The notes: generated by a model not told the origin, from the letters alone. Shown: positions 10,787 to 22,828, counted from the stretch's first letter. The stretch: DNA of 64,000 nucleotides from Corydoras sp. C115 (GCA_019802505.1 JAFMOC010000588.1:101001-165000), one strand, 5' to 3'. Made by a program: numbers and translations.

Positions 10787-11796
10787 ATGGAGGTGGAACT
10801 GGACCCGGAGCTCTCCACCAACGGCCGCGGAGGCGTCGAGCCGGGCGGCCGGGCGCCGTTTTCCGCGAACGGCAGCGGCGGCGAGGACGACGAGACGGAG
10901 GCCACGCTTCGGCGACGGGACGCCGCGGGGTCGAGTTCCTTTCGCGCCGGCGACGGGGTGACCCTCGGCGGCGGCCGAGAGCAGGAGGTGTCGGTGGAAA
11001 TCGGCGAGACGTACCTCTGTCAGCGCGCAGACAAAACGTGGCGTGAGTTCGAAGCGACTCTTATTATAGGCATCGACAACTTTAAATAACGCTTTCTACC
11101 CAACTGTGGTGTTGCATTGCAGTGTGGTGTTGGTTGTTTATAGGTTTAAATTGGCAATTAATGGCCGAATTGTGTGTGTGTTTCTGTTAGACTCGGCTGA
11201 AGTGATCCAGTCCAGGCTGAACGAGCAGGAGGGCAGAGAGGAGTTCTATGTGCACTATGTCGGATGTGAGTGATGCTGATGTGGATATTCATTTTATCTG
11301 CTGCTTTTATCAGGTTTTCAGGTTAACATGAAGATACAACACAAGTTCCATACTCAGGTTTCATGTGGATGTTGCCAAAATGTGGTCAGTTCCCACAAAT
11401 TACATTAGACTTAATATTATATTTTATATTTATATTTTGGTCATTTAACAGACGCTTTTATCCAAAGCGCCTTACAAGGTGAGAACAGGGTTAAACAACA
11501 ACCCTGGAGCAATGAGGGTTAAGGGTCTTGCTCAAGGACCCACATTGGTAACTTCAGGGGACCTGGGATTTGAACCGTCAACCTTCAGATTGATAGCCCA
11601 ACACCCTGACCACTGAGCTACCACTCCCACCTAATATTAGGTCCATTAGGGCGGCACGGTGGCTTAGTGGTTTAGTGGTTTCGAATCCCAATCTGGGTGG
11701 AGTTTGCATGTTCTCCCCCCCGTGTCCCCGTAAGTTTCCTCCCACAGTCCAAAAAACATGGATTGAGTCAGTTGGATTCTCCAACTTGCCCCATAT

Positions 11797-11838
<42 letters not shown>

Positions 11839-13286
11839 TGTGTGCCCAGCGAAAGATTGGCGTCCTGTCCTGGGTGTCCCAGGCGTCCTGTCCTGGGTGT
11901 ATCTGCCTGAGACGTTATCCCCTGAGATGTTATATTCCATCCATCCATCATCTTCCACTTTATCCTCTACTAGGGTCCCCATGTCCATCCAGGGGAGAAT
12001 GTTTCGGGCGCTGGGCAGATACACCCAGGACAGGGGGGGCAATCTATCGCTGGGCACATACTCACTCACACAAACACACTCTATATGGGGCAATTTGGAG
12101 CATTCAATTGACCGTAATCCATTGTTTTTGTTGGACTGTGGGAGGAAAGCGGAGAACCCGGAGGAAACCCACGGGGAGGACATGAAAACGTCACCCAGAT
12201 TGGGATTCGAGCCGAGAATTCCTAGCACCGAGAGGAGAACGTGCTACACCGACTTCCAAGTGATACCTGTTCTGTGACGGTTCCGACCAATAAAGAACGG
12301 AGCACCAACGGAGGGGGACGTTATCCATGGGATAACGTCCCCCCCCGCAACCCTAATAGAAGATAAAGCGGAAGATAATGGATGGATGGATTAGGTCAAT
12401 TATCTGAAATGATTTAAGAGCATTCCCAACTTGTTTGAGGTCAAAATACAGGATTGGCCATACAGCCCCCCCCCCTGAAGTAATAAGGGGGTTGCTCATG
12501 GACCACATTGGTAACTTCAATGAAACTGGCATTAGAACCCATTACCTTCAGATTGAGAGCCCAACAAACTAACCATTGGGCTACCACACCCCAAAGTGTA
12601 AGACCATGCTCATTCATTCATTATCTCCCGCTTTATCCTCTATTAGGGTCGCGGTGGGGTTCCCCTTGCGCATCCAGGGGAGAACGTCTCGGGCGCTGGG
12701 CAGATAGATTCAGGACAGGGCGCCAATCCATCGCTGGGCACACACTCACTGACACAGACACACTCTATATGGGGCAATTTTGAGAATTCAATTGACTTGA
12801 TCCATGTTTTTGGACTGTGGGAGGAAACCGGAGAACCCGGAGGAAACCCACGCAGACACGAGGAGAACATGGAAACTCCACCCAGATGGGGATTCGAACC
12901 GGGAATGCTCATAAGACCTTAATTACCATCAGCTTGTGTTGTGTCAGAAGTGGTGTTAATTTAATTTGCTGTTTGCGTTTGGTAAGTGGTGCTGGAGGTA
13001 CGGGACAATTATAACCTCCACAGTAAGTTTGCCTCTTGTCATCATGTGGATGCTTGTCCTTCCACGTCTGTTGATCGGTTGTGTGTGTGATCCTTGTCCA
13101 CAGTCAACAGGCGTCTGGACGAGTGGGTTGGAAAGAATCGTCTGGCCCTGACCAAGACGGTAAAGGATGCAGTGAGGAAGAGTGTGGAGGAAGGCGGAGG
13201 AGAGCTCGGGGACCAGCCGGAACGGAAGATCACTCGAAATCAGAAACGCAAGCACGATGAGATCAACCACGTTCAGAAGGTACCTG

Positions 13287-13324
<38 letters not shown>

Positions 13325-16023
13325 ATGTGTGGTGGCCACATTCAGTCAAATTGAGAACCGCATTGAGTCCAGGTAGCTGCACCGCTCAAATAGCAATCCG
13401 TCAAAATCAGTGCGCCACCTGGCCATTAAAGGGAACGGCAAGTGACACGCTGATTGGTTAATTGTAGGTTTCACGCTGCACAAGGTGTACATTACCCGTC
13501 TACATGATAGCAAAGACACACTGACGGTCAAGCTGCGCTGTGTGATTGACAGCTCTGACACTAATGTCCATATCCATGTCAAATATCCATCCATTATCTT
13601 CCACTTTATTTTATATTCCTATATTAGGGTCGCGGGGGGGCAGATACACCCAGGACTGGAATGGAAACTCCACCCAGCTGGGGATTCGAACTGGGAATCC
13701 CAAGCGCCGAGAGGAGAACGTGCTAAACCACTAAGCCACCGTGCCGCCCTTTCTTCACATATTTATGTTAAAATAATCTTTTTTTATTCTTTTCCCAGAC
13801 CTATGCAGAAATGGACCCCACAACAGCAGCCCTTGAGAAAGAGCATGAAGCGGTAAGAAAAAAAAAAACCCATTTAACCCTAATCACACTCTCAGATTCA
13901 AAAAAGCAGAGGTTATTTCAGTGAAGGTTCAGGAATACAAACCAAACCTAGGTCCTTAATCCTGATGGAAGTGCTATTTATTGTTTTTAAATGTTTTTGG
14001 GTTTTTTTCTGTCTCTGTTTCTTTTCGCACACCAGATTACCAAGGTGAAATACGTGGACAAGATCCAGATTGGGAATTTCGAGATTGATGCGTGGTACTT
14101 CTCGCCGTTCCCCGACGATTACGGCAAGCAGCCCAAACTCTGGATCTGTGAATACTGCCTCAAATACATGAAATATGAAAAGACCTTCAGATTCCACCTG
14201 GTTCGTTCTTGGTCCTGCCACCTTACACAACACACCCACTGTAGTTAATGGAAGGGTTAGGAGTATATGCTGCACCACATCACATGGTTAGGTATGGAAG
14301 CACGTTTCCGCCAATAAGAGGAAAAAAAAAAAGTAACTCAGAATTCTGACTTTTTAATCTCAGAAATATGACTTTATCTCCCGCTTTTCAATCTCAATTT
14401 ATTACACATACACGTCCTCATGTCCGATAATCATCCTGTATTGCACGTCCTGTATGTGTAATAAATTGAGATTGAAAATCCCATGGTTTGGATAAGAAAC
14501 TTCCTACACCTTAGCCGCTTGCACTAGATGCATTAAACTGTGAGTGTGTGAGTGTCAGTGATGCGCTGGGCGGTTGTTCCACCCGCTGCAGCACGCTGCG
14601 GTCCGATGCAGAGCAGTTACCGTTAAACACTGAGATAAAGTCTCAACAATAATGTATCAAAGGCGAGGTCAAGGTTGTTTAACTGTTTAATTAGTCTTCA
14701 TTAAAAAAAGTGAATTTAGGTATATACCATGAAATTATTTAAAGACAACGACGTACAACCGAACCACAAGCAGCCGTTTTGCGCGCCTCATGCATATGTG
14801 TATATGAGCTATGAGCCTGTCACACGCATGCGCTGTCCGATATGATATAAAGTCAGAATTCCGGGATTAAAAGTCAGAATTCTGAGCTTAAAAAGTCAGA
14901 ATTCTGAGATAAAAAAAGTCAGAATTCTGAGATAAAAAAAAGCCAGAGTTCTGAGATAAAAAAAAGTCAGAGTTCTGAGATAAAAAAAAGTCACAATTCT
15001 GAGATAAAAAAAAGTCAGAGTTCTGAGTAAAAAAAAAGTCAGAGTTCTGAGATAAAAAAAAGTCAGAGTTCTGAGATAAAAAAAAAAGTCAAGAGTTCTG
15101 AGATAAAAAAAAAAAAGTCAAGAGTTCTGAGATAAAAAAAAAAAAGTCAAGAGTTCTGAGATAAAAAAAAAAAAAGTCAAGAGTTCTGAGATAAAAAAAA
15201 AAAAAAGTCAAGAGTTCTGAGATAAAAAAAAAGTCAAGAGTTCTGAGATAAAAAAAAAAAAAGTCGAGTTCTGAGATAAAAAAAAGTCAGAGTTCTGAGA
15301 TAAAAAGTTAAATTCTGAGATTAAAAGTCAGAATTCTGAGTTACTTTTATTTTTTTTTTTTTTTTTTTTTTTTTTTTCCCTCTTAGTGGCAGAAACGGGC
15401 TTCCATAGTTAGGGATAAGACAGTGGTGGATGTGTATTGATATGTGAGTGGGGTGGTAGTAGTTCTTGGTCCTGTTTCTATGATTGAACTCTAGATGGTG
15501 CTGTGACCTCACACTTCAAAATAAACAGCCTTCACTGTTTTCTCTCATGTTCCTTAATATCTTCAGGTTCTAATAGAGGAACTCTTCTGTTAGTTTGGGT
15601 TTCTGCATTTTCTTCAGCATTTTTAAGTTCAAACGCAGCCTGTACATGTTATTAATGGATTAGTCTGTCTGTAGGTGTTGTAGTTTGTATTTGGAGTTCA
15701 GTCCGTCTACTGTACCTTGTATTGTACTGTATCTTCGCTTTCGACTGCAACTGCATGTCATAAAACGACAACTGCATGACATAAAACGGAAAAAACATGA
15801 CATCAGTGAATAATAAGTGAGATATAATCATTAAACAACTGAGCAGGCGCACATAAATCATTTGCAATAGTTATTCATTTATGTTTTCTATTTTATTTTA
15901 TTTTATTTTTTGTCTGGCAGACGCAGTGTCAGTGGAGACAACCTCCGGGAAAGGAGATTTATCGCAGAGGGAATATCTCTGTGTATGAAGTCGATGGTCG
16001 AGACCATAAGGTAAACGTTTATA

Positions 16024-16072
<49 letters not shown>

Positions 16073-19000
16073 AAACGAAAAGGTCACCACCTGGTTTTAA
16101 CGGAGCAAATAAGTTATTAATAAGTAATACGTCTTTGTTTTGCTGTAGATTTACTGTCAGAACCTCTGTCTGCTTGCCAAACTCTTTCTGGATCACAAGA
16201 CACTTTACTTCGACGTGGAGCCGTTCATCTTTTACATCCTCACCGAGGTCAACAGGCAGGGGGCGCACATTGTGGGTTACTTCTCCAAGGTGAGGAATGT
16301 TGTCTTCTGCTTCTGATTCGTTTTCATCGCTCGTAAGTCTGTTCCGTCAGTCCATACCTAAATCGGATTTCCTGCCGACAGGAAAAGGAGTCTCCGGACG
16401 GCAACAACGTGGCCTGCATCCTCACTCTCCCGCCGTACCAGCGCCGAGGCTACGGAAAGTTTCTTATTGCATTCAGTATGTGGAACATTCTGACATCACA
16501 ATTAATATCGACCTTATTCTCCATGTTCTCAGTTCCCCTTTACTGTAAAAGATGGACTTTGTAGTTCTGCAATTCCACCCTGTAGTCCATCTGTTTGCGT
16601 TCTACAGTACATACTGTGTACTCTGTCCTAATGGTCAGAACACCAATAGTACCACCACAGAGCAGGGGTTATTGGGTGGGGGCATTAGTCCTATCCCAGC
16701 AGTGTCACTGAGGTGGAGAAATGGAACTACACTACTATGAACTGACCATCAACATCAACAATCCACCGCCCAAATGATACCTGTTCTGTGATGCTCCTGA
16801 GAACCAAGTTCTAACAACAACAAAGAACACAGATGGACTACAGTCTGTAAAACTACAAAGTCCATCTGTATTGTAAGTGGAGGAAATAAATGATGGAGCA
16901 AGAAAGGGGTGGCGTGTCCAAACGTTGGACCCGTTCTGGGGTTGTCTTTCTAATGAATGTCATTTTCTCTTAAAGGCTACGAGTTGTCCAAGTTGGAGAG
17001 TACGGTGGGATCTCCTGAGAAGCCTCTGTCAGATCTGGGGAAGCTGAGCTATCGGAGTTACTGGTCGTGGGTGCTGTTGGAGATCCTGCGAGATTTTAGA
17101 GGAACGCTGTCCATTAAAGATCTCAGGTCTGTTCTCATAAACCATGTAATATCTGAGTTCTGACATAAAACATAAAACTACAGAACGTACCAAACTCACC
17201 AGCTACCCTACTAACGGTGAGCATCCGGGGTTCAGGTCAGGGCGAGTTTTTAAGCATACACATGTCCACGTGCACGATGGGGTGCTCTATTTTGTACGTG
17301 TGGTACCCTAATATCTAATATCACCTGGAATTTAAAATGGCCCACATGTTACCTTTACTCGAATTAAAGAACCAATCCGAGGATCAGCGGGTTCATTACA
17401 CTACATAAGGGACTAGATGTCGCATAGGCCACACGAAATTAACTCACCAGCATCTCCTAAAGGGAGAACCTCCACCAACCTGTGACACCTGTAATAAGAC
17501 CATCACAATAAAGCACATAATCCTGGAATGCGATAAAAACAAAGACACCAGAAAGAAACAGAACTATCCCACGACTTATAAACAGTGGACTTTTTTAAGT
17601 CCAAAAAATACTTTAAAGCTCATGACATTTCTGAAAGACATTGGAATAAAGGCTCAATTATAGCCTTATAGTCAGACTATAAGATAATATTAGGTATGAT
17701 AATATTGTATAAATAACAACCCACCTTCTGTCATGAGTTAGGCCGAAAGGGGATTCATGGCGTTAAAACACAAACAAACAAACAAACACCACAAAAGGTC
17801 ATTTATGACCCGCAGACGCTCGTAAATATGAACCCTTTCAGAGTGATTGCTCAACACCCTAACCCGGGGCTATTCAACTATATTTTTCTGCGGGCCAGAT
17901 TTGGCAGAGAGCTCTGACCTGTGGGCCACACATTTTTCAGACCTTTACTAACACTGTCATTTTAACTGATTTAGAAGAGTCTCGAGTCTCGAGCCACGTC
18001 TGTGGCCAAAACATCAACTCGTCTCCCAGCCGTTGTGTCCGACGTAGGGATAGACTTGGTTGCTACCACCTCATCCACAGCCGATAGTATGCATTCTTTC
18101 TAGGGGTGTCTTCAGCTAAGGATTTTCATAGTCGAATCTGATTGGTCAGATTTTCCCTATAGTCGACTGATAGCGCCATGTAACAAATTTAAAAAAAATT
18201 TGTTCCCAGTTGTTAAGTGTGTTTTCCTGATTGTTTGTACCCTAAATGAATAGAAAAAAGTTATTATTCCCTGTAAACTCTGCTTTTGTGGTCAGCACAA
18301 TGATATTTTGAAATTGATCTATTTTTAAGGATATTCGCCATATTTCAAGATACTTAAGAAGCTTCTGGAATTGTGAGAACTATCAAGAAGTGATTTGAAA
18401 GTGGTGGTCCTTCCTAAGCTCCTCCTGTAATGGGTGTGGGGTGAAGTGTGAATACTGTCGTTATCAGAATCTGAATAGAGAATCAATTCACACCGGTCTG
18501 TCTAGGTCAATTCCCCTTTATCTGTGATGGCTGTTGCCCACTTACTATGCAATCCCAACCAATTAGATCATGTCTCTCCGTCTCTCAGAAAGGGCTATAG
18601 TGGCCCTATATAACTGTAGTTATACAGCTACCTACAATTCTGTACAGTCCCAGAAAGTTCTAGATAATTCTGGACAGTTCTAGAAACTTCTTGATAGTTC
18701 TCACAATTCCGGAAGCTTCTTAAGTATCTTGAAATATGGCGAATATCCTTAAAAATAGATCAGTTTCAAAATATCATTGTGCTGACCACAAAAGCAAAGT
18801 TTACAGGGAACTTTTTTCTATTCATTTAGGGTACAAACAATCAGGAAAACACACTTAACAACTGGGAACAAAAATTGTTACATGTTGCAGTCGAATCAGT
18901 TAAAATTTCACCACAAGATGGCGCTATAAGCGTGGTTTTTAAAAAAGATTTTTTAAAATATATTTTACTTGTTTTTCTAGAGCTTTATTAATGTGTAGCC

Positions 19001-21838
19001 TATTGTTAAAGCGCACACATCATTGAAAAAAATATTAACAGAAATTAGGATGATTTTATTTGACAAAAGGCTATATATATATATATATATATATAACGAA
19101 AACAAAGACATTTCATGTAAAAACTAATGCTTAGCAGCAGCCATGGGCGCCCCCATGTGGTCAAAATGGTACATTCGACCATGAGGTTCGTAGTCGACTA
19201 CGGTTCTCCGAATCGAATCGTCGAATCAGCGAATATTGCAGCTCACCCCTAATTCCTTCACTGTTTCGGTGTCAGTGAACGGTCTTTTCTTTTTAGCAAG
19301 AATCCATGCAACACGGAGAGATGCTGCTGTGGCTCTCTGCTGCAAAGTGCAGTTACGGGAGAGGATCGCAGAGCTTCGCTTGTAGTTTGTAATAAGGGAT
19401 TGTATTTTTGTTTGATGAGCACCAGAAGCCGGTGGATAAGCGTTGTTAAAATGACAGTGGGTAGTAAAAAAAAAAAAAAAGTGCCTCCGCACGTTGTACT
19501 CCTTTTTCACCGCACAACACTCGAAACGGAGCAGGCGCAAAGCATTGCCTTCGGGGTTCGGTATGTGTGCATATTTATCTATCTCTTCTTTGACAGCGCC
19601 ATGCTTCTCAAGTGAGTCTGTTTTGGAAACAATTGAAACGTGCCGCAAAGAGACACAACGTGCCGTAAAGAGCCACACAGTCTCGTAAAATATTGCAAAT
19701 AAAAATGTCATTTATTTTTACGCCGGTTTATCATTCTCTAAATCATCCTCTATTAGGGTCGCGGTGGGGTTCCCCATGCCCATCCAGGGGAGAACGTTTC
19801 GGGCGCTGGGCAGATAGACCCAGGACAGGACGCCAATCCATTCATTATCTCCCGCTTTATCCTCTATTAGGGTCGCGGTGGGGTTCCCCATGCCCATCCA
19901 GGGGAGAACGTTTCGGGCGCTGGGCAGATAGACCCAGGACAGGACGCCAATCCATCGCTGGGCACACACTCACTCACACATACACACTCTATATGGGGCA
20001 ATTTGGAGAACTCAATTAACTTGATCCATGTTTTTGGACTGTGGGAGGAAACCGGAGAACCCGGAGGAAACCCACGCGGACACAGGGAGAACATGGAAAC
20101 TCCACCCAGATGGGGATTTGAACCGGGAATCCCTAGCGCTGAGAGGCGAACGTGCTAACCACTAAGCCACCGTGCCACCCGCCGGTTTATCAAATATTTA
20201 TAATGATTTATGGGGAGATGGGCCGCCAGTTCCATAGCCCTGCCCTAACCACTGAGCGACCACGCCCTCCCCGTGTACGTTTGCTGGCTCCTCATGTAGA
20301 CGATCGGTCACAACATGAAAGACAAATTGTTCTGAGAAAACGTGTCCTTGTTTTTGGAGAAGTGACGTCACGATACTGATCACTCCACAGAAGTGTACAG
20401 TGTACGGTTTCGTGATCCAGCCTCAGCTTTGGGTGTGTTTATTTACGTACTGAAACCCGACTCGTCTCTGCAGTGAAACTTCTTTGTTAAGTTTTTTTTT
20501 TTTAGTCCAAACAAAGTTCTGTCTTATTTGTCAAAAGTTTGGACACGCCCCCTTCATGTTCTCGTCTTCTCATCTCATGTCCATCTGTTTGCGTCCTACA
20601 TTGTACATACTGTGTACTCTGTTCTCCGACGGTCAGGACCCCGATAGTACCACCACAGCACAGAGCAGGGGTTATTGGGTGGGTACGTTGTTCCTATCCC
20701 AGCAGTGTCACCGAGGCGGAGAAATGAAATTCCCCTCACCGCATTAGTGTCACTGCGGAACTGACCATAAACAATCCACCACCCAAATTAGACTCGTTCT
20801 GTGAGTCAACAGAGAACAGGGAAACAACAGAGGACTGACAAAAAAAACAAAAAACAGATGGACTGCAGTCTGTAATTGTAAAACTACAAAGTCAATATAT
20901 ATGGTAAGTGGAGGACATGGACCATGGAGCAAGAAGCGGGTGTGTCCAAACGTTTTACTGATGCTATACGATGGCACAGTGAACAGGAACATGTTAGAAC
21001 ATTCATTCATTCATTCTTTCACTATCTTCCGTTTTATCCTCTATTAGGGTCGCAGGGGGGGGTTCCCCATACCCATCCAGTGGAGAACGTCTCGGGCGCT
21101 GGGCAGATACACCCAGGACAGGACGCCAATCCATCGCTGCACACACACACACTCACTCACACAGACACACTTTATAGGGCGCAATTTGGAGAACTCAATT
21201 GACTTGATCCATGTTTTTGGACTGTGGGAGGAAACCGGAGAACCTGGAGGAAACCCACGCGGACACGGGGAGAACATGGAAACTCCACCCAGATGGGGAT
21301 TCGAACCGGGAATCCCTAGCGCTGAGAGGAGAACGTGCTAAAGCACTAAGCCACCGTGCCGCCGATGTTATAACATGTAACCCGGTAATAAATGTTGCGT
21401 AGGGCGTGGCAGCGATGTATAACTATATTAATAGCTATCAGCTGTTGATCAGTTATAACTGTGAGGTAACTTGTGATCATAACACCTCCATCATCTCATG
21501 GTTTTTTTTTTTTTTCGTCCACAGTCAAATGACGAGCATCACTCAGAGTGACATCATCAGCACGCTACAGTCCCTCAACATGGTCAAGTACTGGAAGGGC
21601 CAGCATGTGATCTGCGTAACGCCCAAACTCGTCGAAGAACACCTGAAGAGCGCTCAGTACAAGAAACCGCCGATCACGGGTACGGGCGACCGTATATATT
21701 TACGTCGGGCCGTCGACGTTGCCCGTTTCTCGTACCGTCTGATGATGTCTGTTGTCTTTTGTTTGCTCCACAGTGGATACATTGTGTCTCAAGTGGGCGC
21801 CACCCAAACACAAACAAGCCAAGTTCTCCAAGAAATAA
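10787..21838 (+). CDS. kat8: KAT8 / MOF histone acetyltransferase (MYST family), complete
   Basis: Nuclear lysine acetyltransferase that acetylates histone H4 K16 in the MSL and NSL complexes. Coding exons: 10787-11042, 11191-11265, 13104-13279, 13799-13852, 14036-14200, 15921-16010, 16149-16289, 16382-16475, 16976-17126, 21525-21679 and 21774-21838. They sum to 1422 nt, 473 aa plus stop, with every phase consistent. After an acidic, Gly-rich N-terminus (aa 1-65) comes the Tudor-knot/chromobarrel (VEIGETYLC to RRLDEW). Next is the MYST C2HC zinc finger (CEYCLKYM, then FRFH and QCQW). The catalytic core holds LDHKTLYFD (the autoacetylated Lys), NNVACIL (the Cys), and the acetyl-CoA loop QRRGYGK. 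The C-terminus ends APPKHKQAKFSKK. The ATG has an A-rich upstream context and is followed at once by the family's N-terminal pattern. No break is seen. Intron 9 (4.4 kb) is full of transposon relics. Confidence 0.97.
11424..11633 (-). repeat. tRNA-derived SINE of a second family (V-SINE-like)
   Basis: Reverse orientation. A conserved 3' part (GACGCTTTTATCCAAAGCG) and an antisense tRNA-like head (GGATTTGAACC, CACTGAGCTACC) are present. The best sense copy is at 54805-55010. Confidence 0.75.
11650..11936 (+). repeat. DANA-like SINE with (TG)n expansion
   Basis: Sense copy in kat8 intron 2 with ~18 TG units (11801-11836) and a short internal duplication (GTCCTGTCCTGGGTG twice). Confidence 0.85.
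11937..12248 (-). repeat. DANA-like SINE, fold-back partner of 11650-11936
   Basis: Antisense copy directly abutting the sense copy. It carries the ATTGACCGTAATCC subtype. Confidence 0.85.
12249..12395. repeat. MITE scrap and SINE tail
   Basis: 12255-12310 is a piece of the Tc1/mariner-type MITE (GATACCTGTTCTGTGACG). 12330-12395 is the last ~60 bases of a sense DANA-like SINE. Confidence 0.65.
12465..12592 (-). repeat. V-SINE-like repeat, partial
   Basis: Antisense head with TTCAGATTGAGAGCCCAACA and CCATTGGGCTACC; the 3' core is missing. Confidence 0.6.
12611..12906 (-). repeat. DANA-like SINE, head truncated
   Basis: Antisense copy ending at GATTCGAACCGGGAATGC. The last ~60 bases of the head are lost. 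Confidence 0.85.
13290..13322. repeat. (TG)n microsatellite
   Basis: About 16 TG units just after the donor of kat8 exon 3. Confidence 0.9.
13352..13560. repeat. Dispersed repeat sharing an AAATAGCAATCCG motif
   Basis: CAAATAGCAATCCGTCAAAATCAG resembles sequence at 36075-36130 and, in reverse order, near 46700. Class unknown and boundaries guessed. Confidence 0.35.
13583..13747 (-). repeat. DANA-like SINE, deleted
   Basis: Antisense copy with ~190 central bases lost. It ends 51 bases before the acceptor of kat8 exon 4. Confidence 0.8.
14293..15407. mobile_element. Non-autonomous DNA element with TIRs and an internal minisatellite
   Basis: The left end TATGGAAGCACGTTTCCGCC and the right end (reverse complement TATGGAAGCCCGTTTCTGCC) form terminal inverted repeats. 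Just inside both ends is GTAACTCAGAATTCTGACTT or its complement. No transposase is present. The superfamily is uncertain. Confidence 0.65.
14855..15345. repeat. ~24-28-bp minisatellite (AAGTCAGAGTTCTGAGATAA type)
   Basis: About 19 tandem units that differ mainly in A-run length, built from the element's own inner end motif. Confidence 0.9.
16028..16071. repeat. (GT)n microsatellite
   Basis: About 21 GT units 18 bases after the donor of kat8 exon 6. Confidence 0.9.
16552..16935. repeat. Tc1/mariner-type MITE, nearly complete
   Basis: Starts ATGGACTTTGTAGTTCTGC and ends with the inverse, ACTACAAAGTCCATC. The outer end GGCGTGTCCAAACGTTGGAC is also present. The GTTTGGACACGCC end resembles fish Tc1/mariner termini. 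Confidence 0.75.
17330..17800 (+). pseudogene. 3' relic of an I-clade non-LTR retrotransposon
   Basis: One frame reads RCRIGHTKLTHQHLL, then CDTCNKTITIKHIILEC. That is the end of the RNase H region plus the C-terminal Cys/His motif of I-clade LINEs. A stop codon lies just before it. The relic ends in an AAAC repeat (17770-17790), the usual simple tail. It is 5'-truncated and dead, in kat8 intron 9. Confidence 0.65.
18101..19251. mobile_element. hAT-type MITE carrying a nested element
   Basis: Ends TAGGGGTG and CACCCCTA. Flanks are ATTCTTTC (18093-18100) and ATTCCTTC (19252-19259), an 8-bp target-site duplication with one mismatch. The outer parts match the shorter copy at 38053-38463 in reverse orientation. 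Confidence 0.8.
18172..18889. mobile_element. Palindromic insertion element nested in the hAT MITE
   Basis: Two inverted arms of ~215 bp (18176-18395 and 18675-18885) share, among others, AAGGATATTCGCCATATTTC and its complement. The centre is ~280 bp of unique sequence. Flanking AGTCGACTGA/AGTCGAATCA suggests a degenerate target duplication. The insertion is absent from the sister copy at 38 kb. Confidence 0.7.
19747..19838 (-). repeat. DANA-like SINE, partial tandem duplicate
   Basis: The first ~90 bases of the next copy are repeated, joined at CCAATCCATTCATTATC. Confidence 0.85.
19839..20178 (-). repeat. DANA-like SINE
   Basis: Full antisense copy in kat8 intron 9. Confidence 0.9.
20533..20968. 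repeat. Tc1/mariner-type MITE
   Basis: The left outer end CAAAAGTTTGGACACGCCCC and the right outer end GTGTCCAAACGTTTTACTG give terminal inverted repeats. Confidence 0.75.
21000..21363 (-). repeat. DANA-like SINE
   Basis: Full antisense copy, ending 160 bases before the acceptor of kat8 exon 10. Confidence 0.9.
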
Positions 21839-21958
21839 GGACGTGCCATTTAAAAAGACTTTCAGACACTGAATTCGAAAAGACTTTGTAAGTGGAAAGT
21901 GTTTGTTGAAGCAGGAAGATTGTACATTTGGGTTTTGTTCTTTTTTTTCTTTTTTTTT

Positions 21959-21964
21959 AATAAA
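21959..21964 (+). promoter_or_regulatory. kat8: kat8 polyadenylation signal
   Basis: AATAAA lies 121 bases after the kat8 stop and is followed by a T/G-rich stretch, as expected of a downstream element. Confidence 0.7.
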
Positions 21965-22017
21965 AGAGGTTCGTGACCTTTTTTTTTTTTTCGTGTTTGT
22001 GATTCTGCTGCTTTATA

Positions 22018-22287
22018 TTCATTCATTCATTCATTATCTCCCGCTTTATCCTCTATTAGGGTCGCGGGGGGGTTCTCCATGCCCATCCAGGGGAGAACGT
22101 TTCGGGCGCTGGGCAGATACACCCAGGACAGGGCGCCAATCTATCACTGGACACACAACATAAGGGGCAATTTGGAGAACTCAATTGACTTGATCCATGT
22201 TTTTGGGCTGTGGGAGGAAACCGGAGAACCCGGGATTCCCTAGCGCTGAGAGGAGAACATGCCAAACCACTAAGCCACCGTGCTGCT
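22018..22287 (-). repeat. DANA-like SINE, two internal deletions
   Basis: Antisense copy just after the kat8 poly(A) signal. The CACTCACTC and GGAGGAAACCC blocks are lost. Confidence 0.85.
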
Positions 22288-22332
22288 TTTAATTATTTAG
22301 ATTTAGAAATATTTTAAACATGTATGTATATG

Positions 22333-22474
22333 TGCCCAGCGATGGATTGGCGCCCTGTCCTGGGTCTATCTGCCCAGCGCCCGAAACGTTCTCCCCTGGA
22401 TGGGCATGGGGAACCCCACCGCGACCCTAATAGAGGATAAAGCGGGAGATAATGAATGAATGAATGAATGAATG
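22333..22474 (+). repeat. DANA-like SINE, 3' half
   Basis: Sense fragment from GTGCCCAGCGATGG to a four-unit GAAT tail. Confidence 0.85.
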
Positions 22475-22487
22475 TATGTATATGAGG

Positions 22488-22828
22488 GGTGGCACGGTGG
22501 TTTAGTGGTCAGCACGTTCGCCTCTCAGCACTAGGGATTCCCGGTTCCAATCCCCATCTGGGTGGAGTTTCCATGTTCTCCCCGTGTCCGTGTGGGTGTC
22601 CTCCGGGTTCTCCGGTCTCCTCCCACAGTCCAAAAACATGGATCAAGTCAATTGAATTCTCCAAATTGCCCCATATAGAGAGTGTCTGTGTGAGTGAGTG
22701 TGTGCCCAGCGATGGATTGGTGTCCTGTCTTGGGTGTATCTGCCCAGCGCCCGAAACGTTCTCCCCTGGATGGGCATGGGGAACCCCACCGCGACCCTAA
22801 TAGAGGATAAAGCGGGAGATAATGAATG
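22488..22828 (+). repeat. DANA-like SINE
   Basis: Full sense copy that ends in ATGAATGAATATATATATG. Confidence 0.9.

Noticed and set aside
11578..12228. Long ORFs over SINEs (also 57286-57999, 49561-50187, 49590-50027, 41587-42222)
   Set aside because: The peptides (PRVRVGFLRVL, CPGCICPAPETFSPGW, RWADTPRTGRQSIAGH and the like) recur at every SINE in every frame. They come from the repeat, not from genes.
14855..15345. CRISPR-like array
   Set aside because: No distinct spacers; units are direct tandem copies with A-run variation, in a vertebrate intron.
19226..19711. 161-aa ORF on the - strand in kat8 intron 9
   Set aside because: It starts in unique sequence and ends in the hAT MITE terminus. 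No domain or splice context; chance opening.
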